Shown in pieces: positions 43,782 to 56,003 of a stretch of DNA of 64,000 bases. Origin of the DNA: Metallyticus violacea (taxonomy: Eukaryota > Arthropoda > Insecta > Mantodea > Metallyticidae); assembly GCA_030762175.1 (NCBI GenBank), contig CM060830.1, forward strand, positions 47,374,501 through 47,438,500, in the 5' to 3' direction. Each line of letters starts with the position of its first letter. Positions within the stretch are counted from its first letter, which is position 1. The position numbers and the translations under genes are program-made. The notes under the pieces were generated by a model. It was not told the origin of the DNA. It made no database searches and worked only from the letters and a program-made list of their open reading frames with translations.

Positions 43782-46199
43782 AACTTAATTTTGCTACCAT
43801 AAAAACTCAAGAATAAACTAGGATCTGAACCAAAGTTCTGCAAAAGCTCAAAATTCAAACTATAACAATAAACTACAAGGGCCATAAACCACCCTGTTCA
43901 ATGTTGGCGGTATGGTATAAACACCAAAACATTTTTTTTAAAAACGTTAAGTAAAGCATTTGGCATCCATGTAATACAGCATATAAAATATTCCAATTGT
44001 AGCTTCCTTGCCACGACGAGAAATCCGTTTGAATAATCGGTACAGATTCGACTGTACTGCATTTCCAATTTATTCTACATCAGCTAACGCTTTATCAGCA
44101 TGTACTTTTGATGCCAGTCCCGAATTTCAAAGCGAATGGGGAAAAATATTATGTAAGCCTGAGATATCTTATACAATATATTTTAACATGCTTCCCTCTC
44201 TGTTTAGTCATGTGATGATGAAAGCTGGGATAAAAAAGGGGGATCTGAATGCTTTACATGTGTAGGTGAAAGACAGGCTTTGTGCATTCTAACAGGCAGA
44301 CGTCTATTACCAAGAAATGTTATTTTGAAAATAGGTAACGTACAGGAATGAAAATTCCGTGCGTACTTATTGTTTCGAAACATATGTAATGTATAAAATT
44401 ATTGTATTGTATTCATTATAAAAATTTATCACGAGCCTGTTATTTAAAGCTATTTGAGGTTATGCCTTTGCAATTAAAACATTAAAGTAATGATATTTTA
44501 TTTTTGTGAGATTATGTCTCTAATTAAAGGGGAAAAAACCGTGTAATAGGTCTCAGATTTGTGATGACAATAGCTTTTCAATAATTCTGTTACATGTTTA
44601 TTTTGAGTTAGCAGGTTTTGGTGGGAGCCTGTAATTGTTTATATCCCCTTACATATGGCACAAAGTTTTGCTTGGATAATATAAACTAATTGTGCTGTCC
44701 AAAAGTGTCTTTGGAGCATGACAGTGCTAAATAAAGGAGGCAATATAACGAATCATGGGTCACAGATAAGTTCCTCCGCAGTCGGGCGTTATGCACGCAC
44801 AGGAGAAAGTTGGTACTCTTATATTCCTTCCTTTGAAAGCGGTGTTTAGCAGGTAGTCCGCTCAACGTGGCTAATGTTTGGACTATGGAGTGTGTGCTTG
44901 CCTTAGCGGTTAATTGAACGCAATAGCTGTACGCTCGGCGCGTGATCAGGCCTGCCATTCAAATTCACTTCTCTAATAATATCTTGGCTACACTGGCTGC
45001 GGAGCGATTTCTCGATGACCTTTTATAATCCGCTTTCAAACGGAGAATAAACATTTTCTTAAGAGTTAATTCCTTCTGGATGACTTGAACAGGTGAATAG
45101 AGGGCTTTGTAAACTGAACAGAAGATTAGTCTCGTTTTATTTCACTTGTGTTTGTAGGCGATTGCTTCTCTTTTGAGGCAATTCTTTTTCAGATTATCTT
45201 TTACAGCTATTTTAGCATTATTATTTTACTTCTGTTACGTTCTACCTTACATTAATTTTTTTATTTTATCTTTATTTAATATTTTATTTAACTGAAAGTT
45301 CCCTACAGGTTACGGAAATAAATTAAAGAAAAAAAAATACGCCCAGTGGCTGAACAGTAATGAAGAGGCAGCTTCAAAGAAATCAAAGTATTTTAATTAT
45401 CCGCTTATCTAGGCAGACTTTGGTGTTTGGAGTATGGCAGCCTTTCATAACCGTTCTCTGGAATACTTCACAGTACTAACCAATTTAAAGTCATTGGAAG
45501 ATACCCCCAAAAGTTTCACATGTATCGCTGAGTGAAATACGCAAGTAATTCGTCTTCAAGTTGAAGTTGACGGGTTTCAATTTGAAGACGAAGTGTTGAG
45601 AGTATCATTTAATTTTCTGTCACTGTATTAAGAACTTCCTTGGGATGTCTTCCCCTCGCCTCTACCACGTCTGATGTTCAGGATCCCACGTTTGAATTTC
45701 TTGCCGGTAAACTTTTCACTTACACGCTCGAGGACTCTTTGCTAACTTTCTTACTCGCATCCATTTTCACTTTGGGGGAAGCAAACATCGTAGTCATCCC
45801 TTTCTGCGTCTCTCGACCCTCCCTTCTGGACCAAAAATGTCGTTAATGTCAACGTAGATCTGTATGTCAGAAGTCAAATATAAGAATATTGCATTCTATT
45901 CAAATAGCAGCGCAACTATGCGTATCTGTTATAGCAAAAGCGGTGCAGAAAAAGCATTCAAGAGGAACTGAGACTACACTGGTGGGGATTTAAGTGCTTT
46001 TTCAGTTTATTTTAATTCCTCATCTGATTACATGCACTTCCTAAACACCCAAAAATAAAACCAAAAAACACTTCTGGATTTTTCATAGCATTTTATGTGC
46101 AATATTTTTTCTTTCAATAGTTCAATACATTGAAATATATACCTTTTATGCTAATATTATGATGAAATTATGAGCGACGTATGAAAATAATTTACAATA
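43780..46199. other. Unannotated DNA
   Basis: Frames at 44008-44265 (plus), 44686-44958 (minus, 90 codons, in slightly GC-richer DNA at 44750-44960) and 45640-45846 (plus) show no known domain. No repeats recognised. Confidence 0.4.
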
Positions 46200-47000
46200 G
46201 TAGTTTTTCTTCTTATTTATTATGCAATATACTTCAATGCACGTGGGATCTCTTGATGCTCTTCCCACCAAAGACAATTCACCGTTGCCTTCTTCCTGGA
46301 AACACTACTACCAGTAGACAGCTGCCTAAGTTTCCTCGTTGTTGCTGAATTTTTACCTTTGTTTTGTCAAATAAGGCTTAATCAGACGGAGCCAGATCTG
46401 GTGAATATGGTGGAAGCAGCACAACAATGAACTTCAGCGATGTCTGTAGTCGTAGTGCTGCTGGTGTCAGGCTTTCTACCAATTCCTCTCTTGCAGTACA
46501 CCTTGCTGATGATAGTCGTTCCTTGAGGAAGTCAATCCATTAGAGACCCAAAAGATGGTGATCATCTGCTTGTACGCAGATAGGTCAGCATTCTCTGGCG
46601 AGTGGCAGTGACGCCATTACTCCTCGGCAGTCACGAGATTCTGGTCTTTTATGTGCATTTCCAACAGCCGACCACAGCCTTCAATCCTTTTCTCTTTTGT
46701 GTCTGTGTCAAGTCAAACACAATTGGCTTTCAATGTTTCTGGGAGACCGCGAAGTTTAAGGACACATGTACTCATATTCTTTTGTGCAGATTCTCTGCTG
46801 CTGGCAAACCCATTGACCCAGCTGTAAACGGTCTTCTGTGCAGAGCTTCTTAACCACATACCGCAATTAAACGTCTGTGAATTTGTGCAGTTTTGACGCC
46901 TCCTTCCATAAAAACCACGCAGTCCTCTTTGTTCAGGGTACTTCTTTTTCATCTTGTCCATGTCTTTCTCTACTTGACGACAAACTAACAGTGTTTTAGC
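46200..47000 (-). pseudogene. Decayed mariner-type transposase
   Basis: Minus-strand remnant. The N-terminal part, near 46920-46770, reads EGGVKTAQIHRRL and, after a frameshift, KTVYSWVNGFASSRES, like the EGVKxxEIHRRL..RTVYEWxxRFKxGRxS start of a common insect mariner group. The C-terminal part, near 46435-46395, reads VVLLPPYSPDLAPSD (in frame pieces), the motif preceding the third catalytic residue. The catalytic core between them is unreadable through indels. A segment just upstream (47085-46940, LLLHADARWLLK) is different and faintly recalls hAT transposases. Confidence 0.65.
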
Positions 47001-47329
47001 CACACACTCTGCTTTCAACAGCCATCTAGCATCTGCATGAAGTAATAGTATCGGTTTATCGCTCTCATACGTGCTGTAAACCATTTCGTATATAAAATGT
47101 ATTATATGTTGTGCTTTTATGAAGTTTAAAGGTTATGTACACCTGACAAAAAAAAGCAGGGCACTTTTCAGAATTAGTCTAATCGTGGGTAAAGTCAATA
47201 GCACTCGATAGATTCTACATCCCATTTCTAAAGCGGTTTTCAATTAGAATAAATATCCTGTAATCGTAATAATACAAAATTATAGTCATCAACTCTCCGC
47301 CTACCACTAGCTGAATTATATTTTTTACA
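47001..47329. other. Unannotated DNA between mariner and Penelope-like remnants
   Basis: Its first part (to 47085) continues an open minus-strand frame with LLLHADARWLL, perhaps a hAT-related scrap. The remainder is AT-rich. Confidence 0.35.
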
Positions 47330-48375
47330 CTCTAGCTAAAAAAAAGTAAAATACACCAAGAGTTGAAACAAAAGGCATTTGCATATTCCTAAAAAAAGAA
47401 AAACCAAAATAAGTAAAGAGACAATCAGTAATTAAAACAGTTAAAATCTTCTGGGCTGTTTGCCGTGGTCCATGCATTAATACGTTACTATAGTTTTCCC
47501 CAACTTCTACGGTTGGTATCATCAGTGGACGATGAAGTCTGCTGAAAGAAGGACAGTATTTATCCGTCTCTCTGGTTTTAGAAGGTCGACAAGTGTAGGG
47601 ATAGAGGGAGTGGGTTAGTTGTTTGTTTTTAAGAACTGTTGTATTTCCAATGCCCCCCTATTGTCTACATTGAAAAAGCCTTGTGTTTTTGCACCCACTT
47701 TTGTTTTATTAAAGTGTATGCCATTGCAATCATTTATGGCATGTTCTGCTACAGCAGACTGTTCAGGCTGATTAAGGCGAAGGTATCGCTGATGTTCCTC
47801 CAATCGTTTTTAATTGATCTACAGGTCATACCTATGTACACTTGCCACACTCACATCGTATTTTACAAATTCCCGTAGTGTCAAGAGGGTGCTCAGGGCC
47901 TTTTGCATTATCAAGCATTTGCCCTAATTTGACAGTTAGTATGAATTTATATTGTATGTCATTTTTCTTTAATATACGTGGATAAACACAGTAACTCTTC
48001 TATATATGTTAGAAAAGCTTCTTTTTTTTTTTTTTTTTTTTTGGGGGGGGGTAGGTGCTTGCTTAGGACGGGTGACTTTCTCAATTTTTTTGTTGCTATA
48101 TCTCTTGGCCTTAAAAACATCGTGAAGGTGATTTAGCTCATGTTTAAGATATTCTGGTTCTGTGATGGTTTTAGCTCTGTGTATTAAAGTCTTGTTTATG
48201 ATTCATTTCTGTGCATGATGGTGATTCGATTCGGCGTATGTGTGTGTTTCTATAAACTTGATGACCAAGGGCTCCTGATATTTTCTCCGTGTTTAAACAT
48301 CTAGAAAAGGAAGTGTGGCATTACCTTCTCTATCATAGTGAAATTAAGATGTTCTTGGACGCTATGTAAGGTAAC
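47330..48375 (-). mobile_element. Penelope-like retroelement, 5'-truncated, with GIY-YIG endonuclease remnant
   Basis: The minus strand reads LPFLDV near 48315, then THTYAES, HHHAQK, NKTLIHRAKTI and ELNHLHDVF near 48180-48120. That is the C-terminal reverse-transcriptase region of Penelope-like elements, whose consensus runs LPFLDV..THT..HHHPAQK..LVHRAKT. Further down are VYIGMTCRSI (frame-shifted) and KRLEEHQRYLRLNQPEQSAV, AEHAIND near 47850-47720. These are the GIY-YIG nuclease signature and the SAVAEH motif of these elements. Stops, frameshifts and an A/C homopolymer (48022-48051 on the plus strand) kill the frame. The 5' part of the RT, with the catalytic aspartates, is missing. Repeat R2 begins directly upstream. 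Confidence 0.88.
47465..47532 (-). ncRNA. Hammerhead-ribozyme-like fold at Penelope 3' end
   Basis: Minus-strand elements: CTGATGA (47525-47519), then stem II CCAAC/GTTGG (47516-47512 with 47504-47500), then GGAAAAC (47499 to 47493), TATA and GTA. The flanks GTCCA and TGGAC (47468-47472 with 47526-47530, plus strand) can pair to close the structure. Penelope-like elements are known to carry minimal hammerhead ribozymes in their terminal repeats with CUGAUGA, stem II and GAAAC, and a very short stem III. Here an extra A in GAAAAC and an imperfect stem I suggest it is decayed. Confidence 0.45.
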
Positions 48376-48479
48376 CACAAAAAGTGTAAATCTAGCAAAT
48401 AATGTAACAGTTTACATTTTACACTGTATCTCTGTAAGTTTTATAAATATCATTATGAATTTTTGAGAGATATTAAACT
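48376..48479. other. Junction between Penelope-like remnant and repeat R2
   Basis: AT-rich DNA, probably still part of repeat R2. Confidence 0.35.
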
Positions 48480-49070
48480 GAAAGCACTGTAACATAATTA
48501 TGTATTTTTCTTATAAAATATTGGTGGAATTGGACATTTTTTATACTTAAACTGCAGACAACATGCTATTCTGGAAACTAAAATAATATATCTATGCTAG
48601 TTGCTTGAAAATAACTTAATTTTCAAAAACTGAAAAAAAAAGCAAAAGTATTTTTAATTTTTTTGTTGGTATTGCTTTTTAGTAACTGATAGTGATATTT
48701 AAATAATTCTAGTTACCACACTTCACATTTGCATATATTATGAATGTGCAAACTTTGAACAAGATTAGTCCAGCAAATCCTACATTTATGTCAAAATTTT
48801 AAGTTATGGGGAAATAGGATTTCTTTTTATTTAAACAATTTTTTATGTTCATTAGAGAATTAAATTTAACAGAGCATCTTTTATTAAGTATTCTTAATAC
48901 TCATATAATTTCATATTGATAGTTACGCTGATGACCTGAGATGTTAAAGAGCGTCCATAAATAAATATTGATAGTTTTACAAGTTTCTGAGATACTGCAA
49001 AATATACTCGTAATGCAGCATTATTTGCTGAATTTACACTTCCTGGTTATCTTAAGTGTTCTAAAAAGAG
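48480..49070. repeat. Dispersed repeat R2, copy 2
   Basis: Continuous copy of the repeat found rearranged at 26.04-26.50 kb. It shows CAGACAACATGCTATTCTGG, ATCTATGCTAGTTGCTTGAA, CTAGTTACCACACTTCACAT and CAGCAAATCCTACATTTATG, followed by GCATTATTTGCTGAATTTAC and ACTTCCTGGTTATCTTAA. A tiny SINE-A insertion interrupts it at 48925-48964. Confidence 0.7.
48913..48976 (+). mobile_element. SINE-A, extreme 5' truncation (40 bp) with target duplication
   Basis: Only the final 40 bases of SINE-A are present (ACGCTGATGACCTGAGATGT then TAAAGAGCGTCCATAAATAA), at 48925-48964. They are flanked by a 12-bp duplication, ATATTGATAGTT, at 48913-48924 and 48965-48976. The related repeat at 26.4 kb has the uninterrupted site (GTATTGATAGCTTT), which serves as an empty-site control. 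This is strong evidence for insertion by target-primed reverse transcription. Confidence 0.95.
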
Positions 49071-49488
49071 CTGTAGTTTTTCATGTACATGTGCCCAAAA
49101 CAAATGTATCGTCCACATATCTCAACCAGAGTGAAGGTTTATATCTCGACCAGTGTCTAGAGCCTTCTCCTCAAAGTGGTGCAAGAAACAATTTCGCTAC
49201 CACAGGGTTTATGGAGTTCTCATTGCTACTTCTTTCTGTTCGCAGAAATTGATTCTCCACTGAAAGTAGCTGGAGGTAATGTAATTTCTAATATTTTAAG
49301 CAGCCTGGAAGATTTTAACTGTTATAATTATAACACTGGCCATGAAAACCTATGACGTCTGTTCGTTCTTAGGATGAATGTGTAAAGAGATTAGAAAATA
49401 GCTGGGTGTAGATTGGAAAGAAGGTTATATTGAGATATAGAACTATTTATTTTTTCTAAATGTGCTGTGTTTTATTTTTTCACAGACA
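49071..49488. other. Unannotated DNA
   Basis: Nothing recognised. The frame at 48968-49252 crosses the R2 repeat and has no motif. Confidence 0.4.
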
Positions 49489-49720
49489 TAGGGTTCGAAT
49501 CCCGCCAGGACCGTCCTCCCTGATAGAGGTTTTTTCCACGTTTTCCTCAGTCCTCATAACTGGCAAATGCCGGGGAAGTACCCTAAACTTAGGCCTGGAA
49601 TGTTTCCTTCCTTAAAAAAAATATTCTTTCACAATATATCATTTCATTTTATGTAGCATCAGTGTCCACCGCCTGTGGTGCCTCATTAGTAAAAAGGGGT
49701 GTTAAACACTACTAAAAAAA
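49489..49720 (+). mobile_element. SINE-B copy, 5'-truncated
   Basis: Plus-strand copy starting within the tRNA-like head just before the B box GGGTTCGAATCCCGCC. The body follows with CAGGACCGTCCTCCCTGA, TTTTCCTCAGTCCTCATAAC, AAATGCCGGGGAAG and CACCGCCTGTGGTGCCTCA. It ends in GTGTTAAACACTACTAAAAA and a short (AC)n. The A box is missing. Confidence 0.9.
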
Positions 49721-51139
49721 ACACACACACATATAAAACAGTATTTCTTTCTGTGTTGTTCAAAATTAAGTACCTAGATTTATACACTGTATGACGTCAC
49801 ATCTCTTGCTAGATGCATTTATCATGTACATTAACAAATTTCAAGAGAGTATTATTGACTTAATTGTACTGAAAACTTTGAACATTTCTATAGAACTGCT
49901 ATAAAATTATTGTATATTAGAACAAAACAAACAAAACATGCCGCTGTCATCTTGGAAGTATAAAATAATATTACGAACTTGTGTTTATCCCATTGTAATC
50001 TTTTCGTCACTAGTACCGCACTATTTCTTTAAGTTGTCATAGGGGTGGCAACACAGAGCTCAGCTACTGTTAAAACACGTGAACTTTAAGAGCGGCAACA
50101 TTTGGCAGGTCGGGTGACGCAAAAGGAATTTTCCCTCATACTTTATGCAGTGTACTCTTCAACCAACCATGTGCAAATTACGGTGAAGGTACTTCGTCAA
50201 CAAGAAGTACCCTCGGACTCTCCTAATGACATCAAAGGTTGTCACCAGAGTCCAATGTTTGGCCAACGAGAAACTCCAGTACAAAGTTGATGGCTGTGCC
50301 AGTTTCAGTGATGCCATCTGATTCTTAGGCAAGTTTGAACTGATTTAGCCAATCATGACGGTGAACTATATAAAAAAAACCTTTACGTCCCAAATTAAAA
50401 AGTAACTTTAGACTAGCGGGTCATAAATTATGTTAATAAATAAACCAGGTTAAACGAACAAAATATTATCTCTAGTTATAAATTTATCATAAGTTATTAT
50501 CATAAAATAAGGAAGTTAAGTCACAAGGAAATGAAAATCTTACACGGTATTCACAGAATTTTAGTCGAATAAAACAATTAATATTAATAATTAATAACTT
50601 AAAATTTATTATTTTTATTATAAACAATTATACCTAAACTGGTTGCATTTTTAATAAATTCGAGTACATATTATGGAAGTGATTTTACGTCAAATAAACT
50701 ATGTGTATATTGTTAACCAATACACGACTTTTCAAGCATTTTGCCATACTTTACAACTATTGTTATTGCCTTTTAAATAATCAGCCTACAAAATAGAACA
50801 ATATAACGGCGAATAAAGCATGCTGCAAGAAAAATAGAACTCGTTCTTTTTGCCAGATTGATTATGATGTTTCAGCTAAACAGATTACATATAAGTGGTA
50901 CATATATTTTCTGGAACAATATATCCGCTTTTAATTTTAATTTACTAATTCCACAAACTTTCTGCTTCATGTTTGCGAATGGAAAATTTTCAATATCCAT
51001 GAATTTGGACAAGATATGTTTAAAAAATTAAAAGTTTGTATTCGATCACAGTTAGACCTTTAAATTAACTCGAGCAGAGCCCCTTTTCATACTTATAAGG
51101 GGTGTCTATTGCATATGGGCGGTTGGCGGGGGTGGCACT
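49721..51139. other. Unannotated DNA, possible transposase scrap at 50.1 kb
   Basis: At 50102-50290 the plus strand reads TQKEFSLILYAVYSSTNHVQ and QQEVPSDSPNDIK, vaguely like the N-terminal helix-turn-helix region of some insect Tc1/mariner-type transposons. That is not enough to assign. The remainder is AT-rich. Confidence 0.3.
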
Positions 51140-51149
51140 AATTCGAAAT

Positions 51150-51720
51150 TAATCTATATGCGATTTCTTATTGCCTGTCGCGACCACCTCGAGGAAAGGT
51201 TTCTTGTAGAACATCCACCCGATGGTTCCAGTTCGTACCTCGGGATTCTCAGGGGCCGGAAGTCGTCTTTGCGTGCCCTCGTGGTCACGGGAGAAGGGAG
51301 GTGAAGGAAGATGGTGAAAGTTAGAAAGCATTGCTTCATTTAAAAACTGGAAGTGTTTATCCTGGTAGAAGTTTTTATAACGACTGCTGGAACGCTGCCT
51401 TTACCGGCGTAGTTAGCTTGCTGCCCTGAACACAATATTGCATATACTCCTGAATTGAAGAGCAAGACTGCGAGTAATCACAATAAAACTAATGTCACTC
51501 TCATCAACTATATATTGAACTGAAGAGAACTGAGTTGATATCAGACTGCTCGAACTGAAGAATAATAAAGCGTACACAGCCTGAAATAAAGTCGAAAATT
51601 TCTTGCATTGCCTGAATTATAGTTAAAAACTGCGTGCCTTCGCAAGGAAGTTTTCCCTTTTATACCACCTTTAAAATGTCGCCACGTGGTTCTCGGGACT
51701 CATCAGGGTCCTCAAGAGAG
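51150..51720 (-). promoter_or_regulatory. Candidate promoter and first exon (minus strand)
   Basis: A strong TATA box, GGTATAAAAGGG, lies on the minus strand with TATAAAAG at 51664-51657. An initiator-like GCAGTT is centred near 51631, 33 nt downstream. The first good AUG in the GC-richer part is at 51339. It starts a 61-codon frame, MKQCFLTFTIFLHL.., with a signal-peptide-like hydrophobic stretch and then a basic segment (TTRARKDDFRPLRIPR). At 51239/51238 the frame meets CCCGAG|GTACGA, an acceptable splice donor. A CpG-rich stretch continues upstream to about 51900. It could be a gene start or a retroelement terminal-repeat promoter; the encoded peptide is not recognised. Confidence 0.35.
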
Positions 51721-54700
51721 CGCCCACAGCTGCATGAGCTTTCGAAATTCTTAAATGTCATTGGCGAGCTCTAACTCTCCCAAGCGCGCTTACTTTTATC
51801 TTCTTGAAACTTTGGTATTCGATAGGTCGGTTTTTAAACAATATCGCGTGGCGTGAGGAAGCCATTCACACCGCCACCGGCTACTGAGGTATTTTGTTTT
51901 AACTTTTACCGCACACTTACGTTCATCTAGCTATTATTACAATTGGCAATCTTTCACGCGGGGTTAAAAGAAAACAGAACCAGGTAACTTACAAATGTAC
52001 ATATATAACTTTACATTTATATTGTTATATATAATTTTCCACGTGGTCCAGGATTCATAGTTATCTCACTATTTAGAATTCATTTATATGAAATTTTCAC
52101 ATAGGCAGTGAATTTGGTTAAGATTTGTAATCAAAATCAGGAAAATTGGAGATCACGGCCGGGTCACGGATGGGATAAATTCGTTGTGGTGTGACAGGCA
52201 GTTTCAGTCCCTAGCATGATTTCGGATTTTTCCTACCTGTTACCTAATTTATAGCAAACATTTTGTTATGAATGCCTTATATTAAGTTAAGGTAAGTAGC
52301 CATTTAAATTCCATTACAATTGATTAATTTTTTATTATTTTTGTGCAGAAACTAACTAAGACAAGAGTTCTTTATGAGTTTGGAAGTGCAATAAAAATCT
52401 TCTAAAAACTTCGCTTACGCATAAATTAAAATCCAAACGTGATTGCCTTAATAAGTCGCAATGAACAATTTTTGTTACTTTCAATGTGTATAGAGCTTTA
52501 AACGTCATGGGAAAAAAAGAAATAAAACAGCTGTAAATATTTAATTATAACAATAGTTTAAGTAGCTTTATTACATATTTTATTTATTTTTAGCCTTAAA
52601 TATCTAATAATTGCAGTTTTCATTAAAAAAGAAAGAAAAGAAAAAGGAAAAAACACTAAAATATTGCATTAAATACCCATATAAAATGTATAAATACTCT
52701 AAAACAGCTTTCTGCATTAAAATATATTTAAAGAAATACATTTTGTAATCCTAAAATCACGCTACTAAGATGAAATGATAATAAAACATATATATTTTAA
52801 AATTATGTCAATACAGCTAAAAATAACCGCACTAATATTAATAACTACCTAGAAATTCTGTGCACAGCAATACAAGACTATTAAATATTCCGAACTGAAC
52901 ATTTGGACATTTCACTACATGTTACTTAAACTCTACACTTTGTCATGGCGATAGCGCTGCAAGGGGCTGGCTACAGTTCTGCTGTACGCATACCCTATGA
53001 AATTAACAAATATATCTTTAAGTGTTATTTATTCTCTAACGTCAATGTTTGTCATGCGAGTACGATTCTGTTGTAGATCGACTGTCTGCACACATAACGA
53101 GGACAGACATGATCAATATTCGCCTAACGTTTTGTTCAGTATGACTGTCATTAACCTTATTGCTTGTTAGGTGTTCAATTCCATATGATTGCGAATAATT
53201 GCACACAGCGACCTAAATACAAATACTCCTTATAACTCAATAGCATAGTAGGCCCTAAGGATCGTTTAACTTAAGCACACTTGTGAGCATTCTGCAACAA
53301 CATTCTGCAACAACCGCCTAAGGACCAATGCCATGTGTTTCGAACATTAAACAGTAAGTGGTTTAGTTTTCTATCAACAACAATAAAACGCACAACTGCA
53401 TTAGACACTTCTATTGATTTAAATAACGGAAACTCTGTGAGGATTGATCCCACGGCATGAAAGGTTCTTACCAAAAGAAACGACACCCTGAATGGAAAAC
53501 TTGTATGATTTATTTTCCTTTTAGAATATCTGGGAGGTATCGAAACAACAAGGCCTATAACCAGAGCCCGGAAGTTGAGGCATTTATTTTGGTTAAAATA
53601 GGTAGGCAAAAAAAGACACTTAAAATACTGAAAACAGGCAGTAATATAATTAAAATAGACATTTATTAAAAGTGAAACAGAGAGTAATAACAATAATTAG
53701 TAATGGAAATAGATATTTAAGATGCTTAAAAGCTTTTATCATATAATTAAAGTACTTAAACTTATTTTTCTTTGTTACAAGCAACAACAAGATGTTTTTT
53801 TCATGGTATCAACTAGTATAATCAGCTGCTTGTCAGTGAGAACATTTTTTGTCATTTGTCATTGTCAGTGATTGGAGCAAATTTAAAACAAACTATTTCG
53901 GAAAGACTCATACCAGTTACAACAGAACGTTCATCTTTCAGGACATAATGGAAATGTTGATCAACACAAAGTAAGGTAATTTTGAATAGTCCTGGCGAAT
54001 AAACAAAAGATGCGCAGTGGTTTCTGGTCGAGTTCATTTTCTATTTTTTGCGTTTTAGGGGAATTTTACGCACTGAACATATAATAAGTGTGGTTTATTG
54101 CAAAGCTATTTTCACCTTTGCTTACAATTGCTTCTTACATGTATGCAGTTGAAAATTTACATCCACCATAGAATCCTAGACTTGTCTCGCACAGGTCGAT
54201 ACAACGCTATTCGTCAGGACTATTCAAAATTACAACACTTCCCCCATCCTATTTCCTGGCATTCGTATGCCCGAGGTAACCGTGTCTTCCTTTCACTAAT
54301 AAGGGTTCTGCTAATAAAAGAGCTTAAGCAAATGCATCGAGGAGATTGTTTTTGACTGCTTGAAAAGAAATAAATGTATAACAAGATTTTCAATAGCAAT
54401 TTTTGTGAAGTGAACATGCCATTTAATTTTTATAACGTTTTTTTCATTTCGATATAGGGAAATTCTTTATGTGTTTTTATAAAATGCGTAAATAACCGCA
54501 GAAATAACAATTGAAAATAGGCAAAGATTTTAAACCTTAAAATACGCAACAAGCCAAAATAAAATTTGGTTTTACCGACCCCAAATATACGGAATCATGT
54601 TCATTTCAATCGGACTCTTAAATATATCTACCCAGATAGGAAAGGCATTTTGCCTAACTTCCGGTCTCTGCTGATATCACAAAACAGAACAAGGAAACGA

Positions 54701-56003
54701 GGGGTAAAATGCGAAAGCGGAGCAAGACGAGGAAGCGAGCATTTGTCTGTGGAAGATGATGCGGTCTGTCGGATTTTCCCTGAGCTTCACCGGTAAACAT
54801 TAGCTATTGTTTTCACTCACCCTGGCCTCAATTGCATGAATTGAACTGTAAGTTATACGCGGCGTTTGGCTTCGACACCGTCTTATGGTATTTTGCTTGA
54901 CAATTTTATTTTTCTAAATCACACGAAAGTATCCTTATATATTATTGTCTACTATACTTTGTTTAGGACACTCGTGAATGTTCCTAAAATTACTTAAATT
55001 TTATTTCTAATGTAAAACATTTCGCATTTAATAGAATCATCTAAACGTTGCATTTGGGGGCAAGTTTGCGTGGGACACAGTGGGATGTTACACCCTCTTA
55101 CCCTCGTTTATATTTCAATATTACAACTTGTAATACGTTAGTTGATTTGTTTGATAATATCTCCTATTATTTAATTCATTTTACAATCCCTTTATCATTC
55201 TACTTTCCATAGTTTCAGATGGTTCGAACGTATTTAGGAAACACAGCCATTGAAGTATTAATGCAAGGAACTTAGAGGTGGTAACAAATACATCTAAGAG
55301 CTCCTTAATTTAAGATACCCCAAACAACTTTGGAAGGACATGTTGCAAAGAAATAAACCGATAGAAGATAAAAATAAAAATCTAAGAAGGCAATGAAACG
55401 GAAACCGAATTTCCTCAGACAAGTAAATTAAATAAAGGAATTAAAACAAAACAAAAAAATCAGAGCACAACAATGAAGACATTAATATTTGAAATAACTA
55501 CCATTTCTGTAACTATGGTAACGGTGTAGATTTTGAAGATGTCCATTGTCTCTAATGCCATTTCGAAGAGAGGTAAATTCCATGGGACCACAATTCCTAT
55601 GCCGCAGTAAACAAATAACGACGCGTCCATATGTGTGTGAATTATGAAAATTTACAGAGAATATAAGAAAAGTAAAATCAATAATCATTTTAAATAGAAA
55701 ATATAAGCACTCAGTCCTCCATAGTGCGAGGAAAGTGAGGAAAAGATCTTTTTGTTTTATAAAAAATCTTTTATGATTAAACTATTGAAATAATACCTTC
55801 TTATTATATAATCGCTTATTACAAAGATATGGAGCCCCGAAAATTAAAAGAAGTTTAAATAAACCTCGAATTGATAGGAGAAGGAAGCAAGAACTTGTAA
55901 TTATGTTTGGAGGAAAGTACAAAAAAAGCTTAACCATCCGTATAGAGGCAGAATGCAGAGAGAATACATAAATTAGTTTAGATAACGAACTCAAATCACC
56001 AGT
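51721..56003. other. Unannotated AT-rich DNA
   Basis: No element recognised in more than 4 kb. A CpG-richer upstream flank of the candidate promoter reaches about 51900. A 140-codon minus frame (53693 to 53271) is hydrophobic at its start and has no domain. At 54690-54795 a GC-richer plus-strand segment ends CTTCACCG|GTAAAC, resembling an exon with a donor site. There is also a short minus frame at 55688-55482. None is convincing. Confidence 0.35.

Noticed and set aside
43600..43788. Poly-leucine frame
   Set aside because: Translation of the (ATT)n microsatellite.
48925..48964. CTGATGA in the SINE-A tail as a hammerhead ribozyme
   Set aside because: No GAAA box, stem II or NUH cleavage triplet in the right geometry; the 7-bp stem encloses the motif instead of forming three helices.
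50102..50290. N-terminal part of a Tc1/mariner-type transposase
   Set aside because: Only vague similarity in a 62-codon frame; no motif order to confirm.
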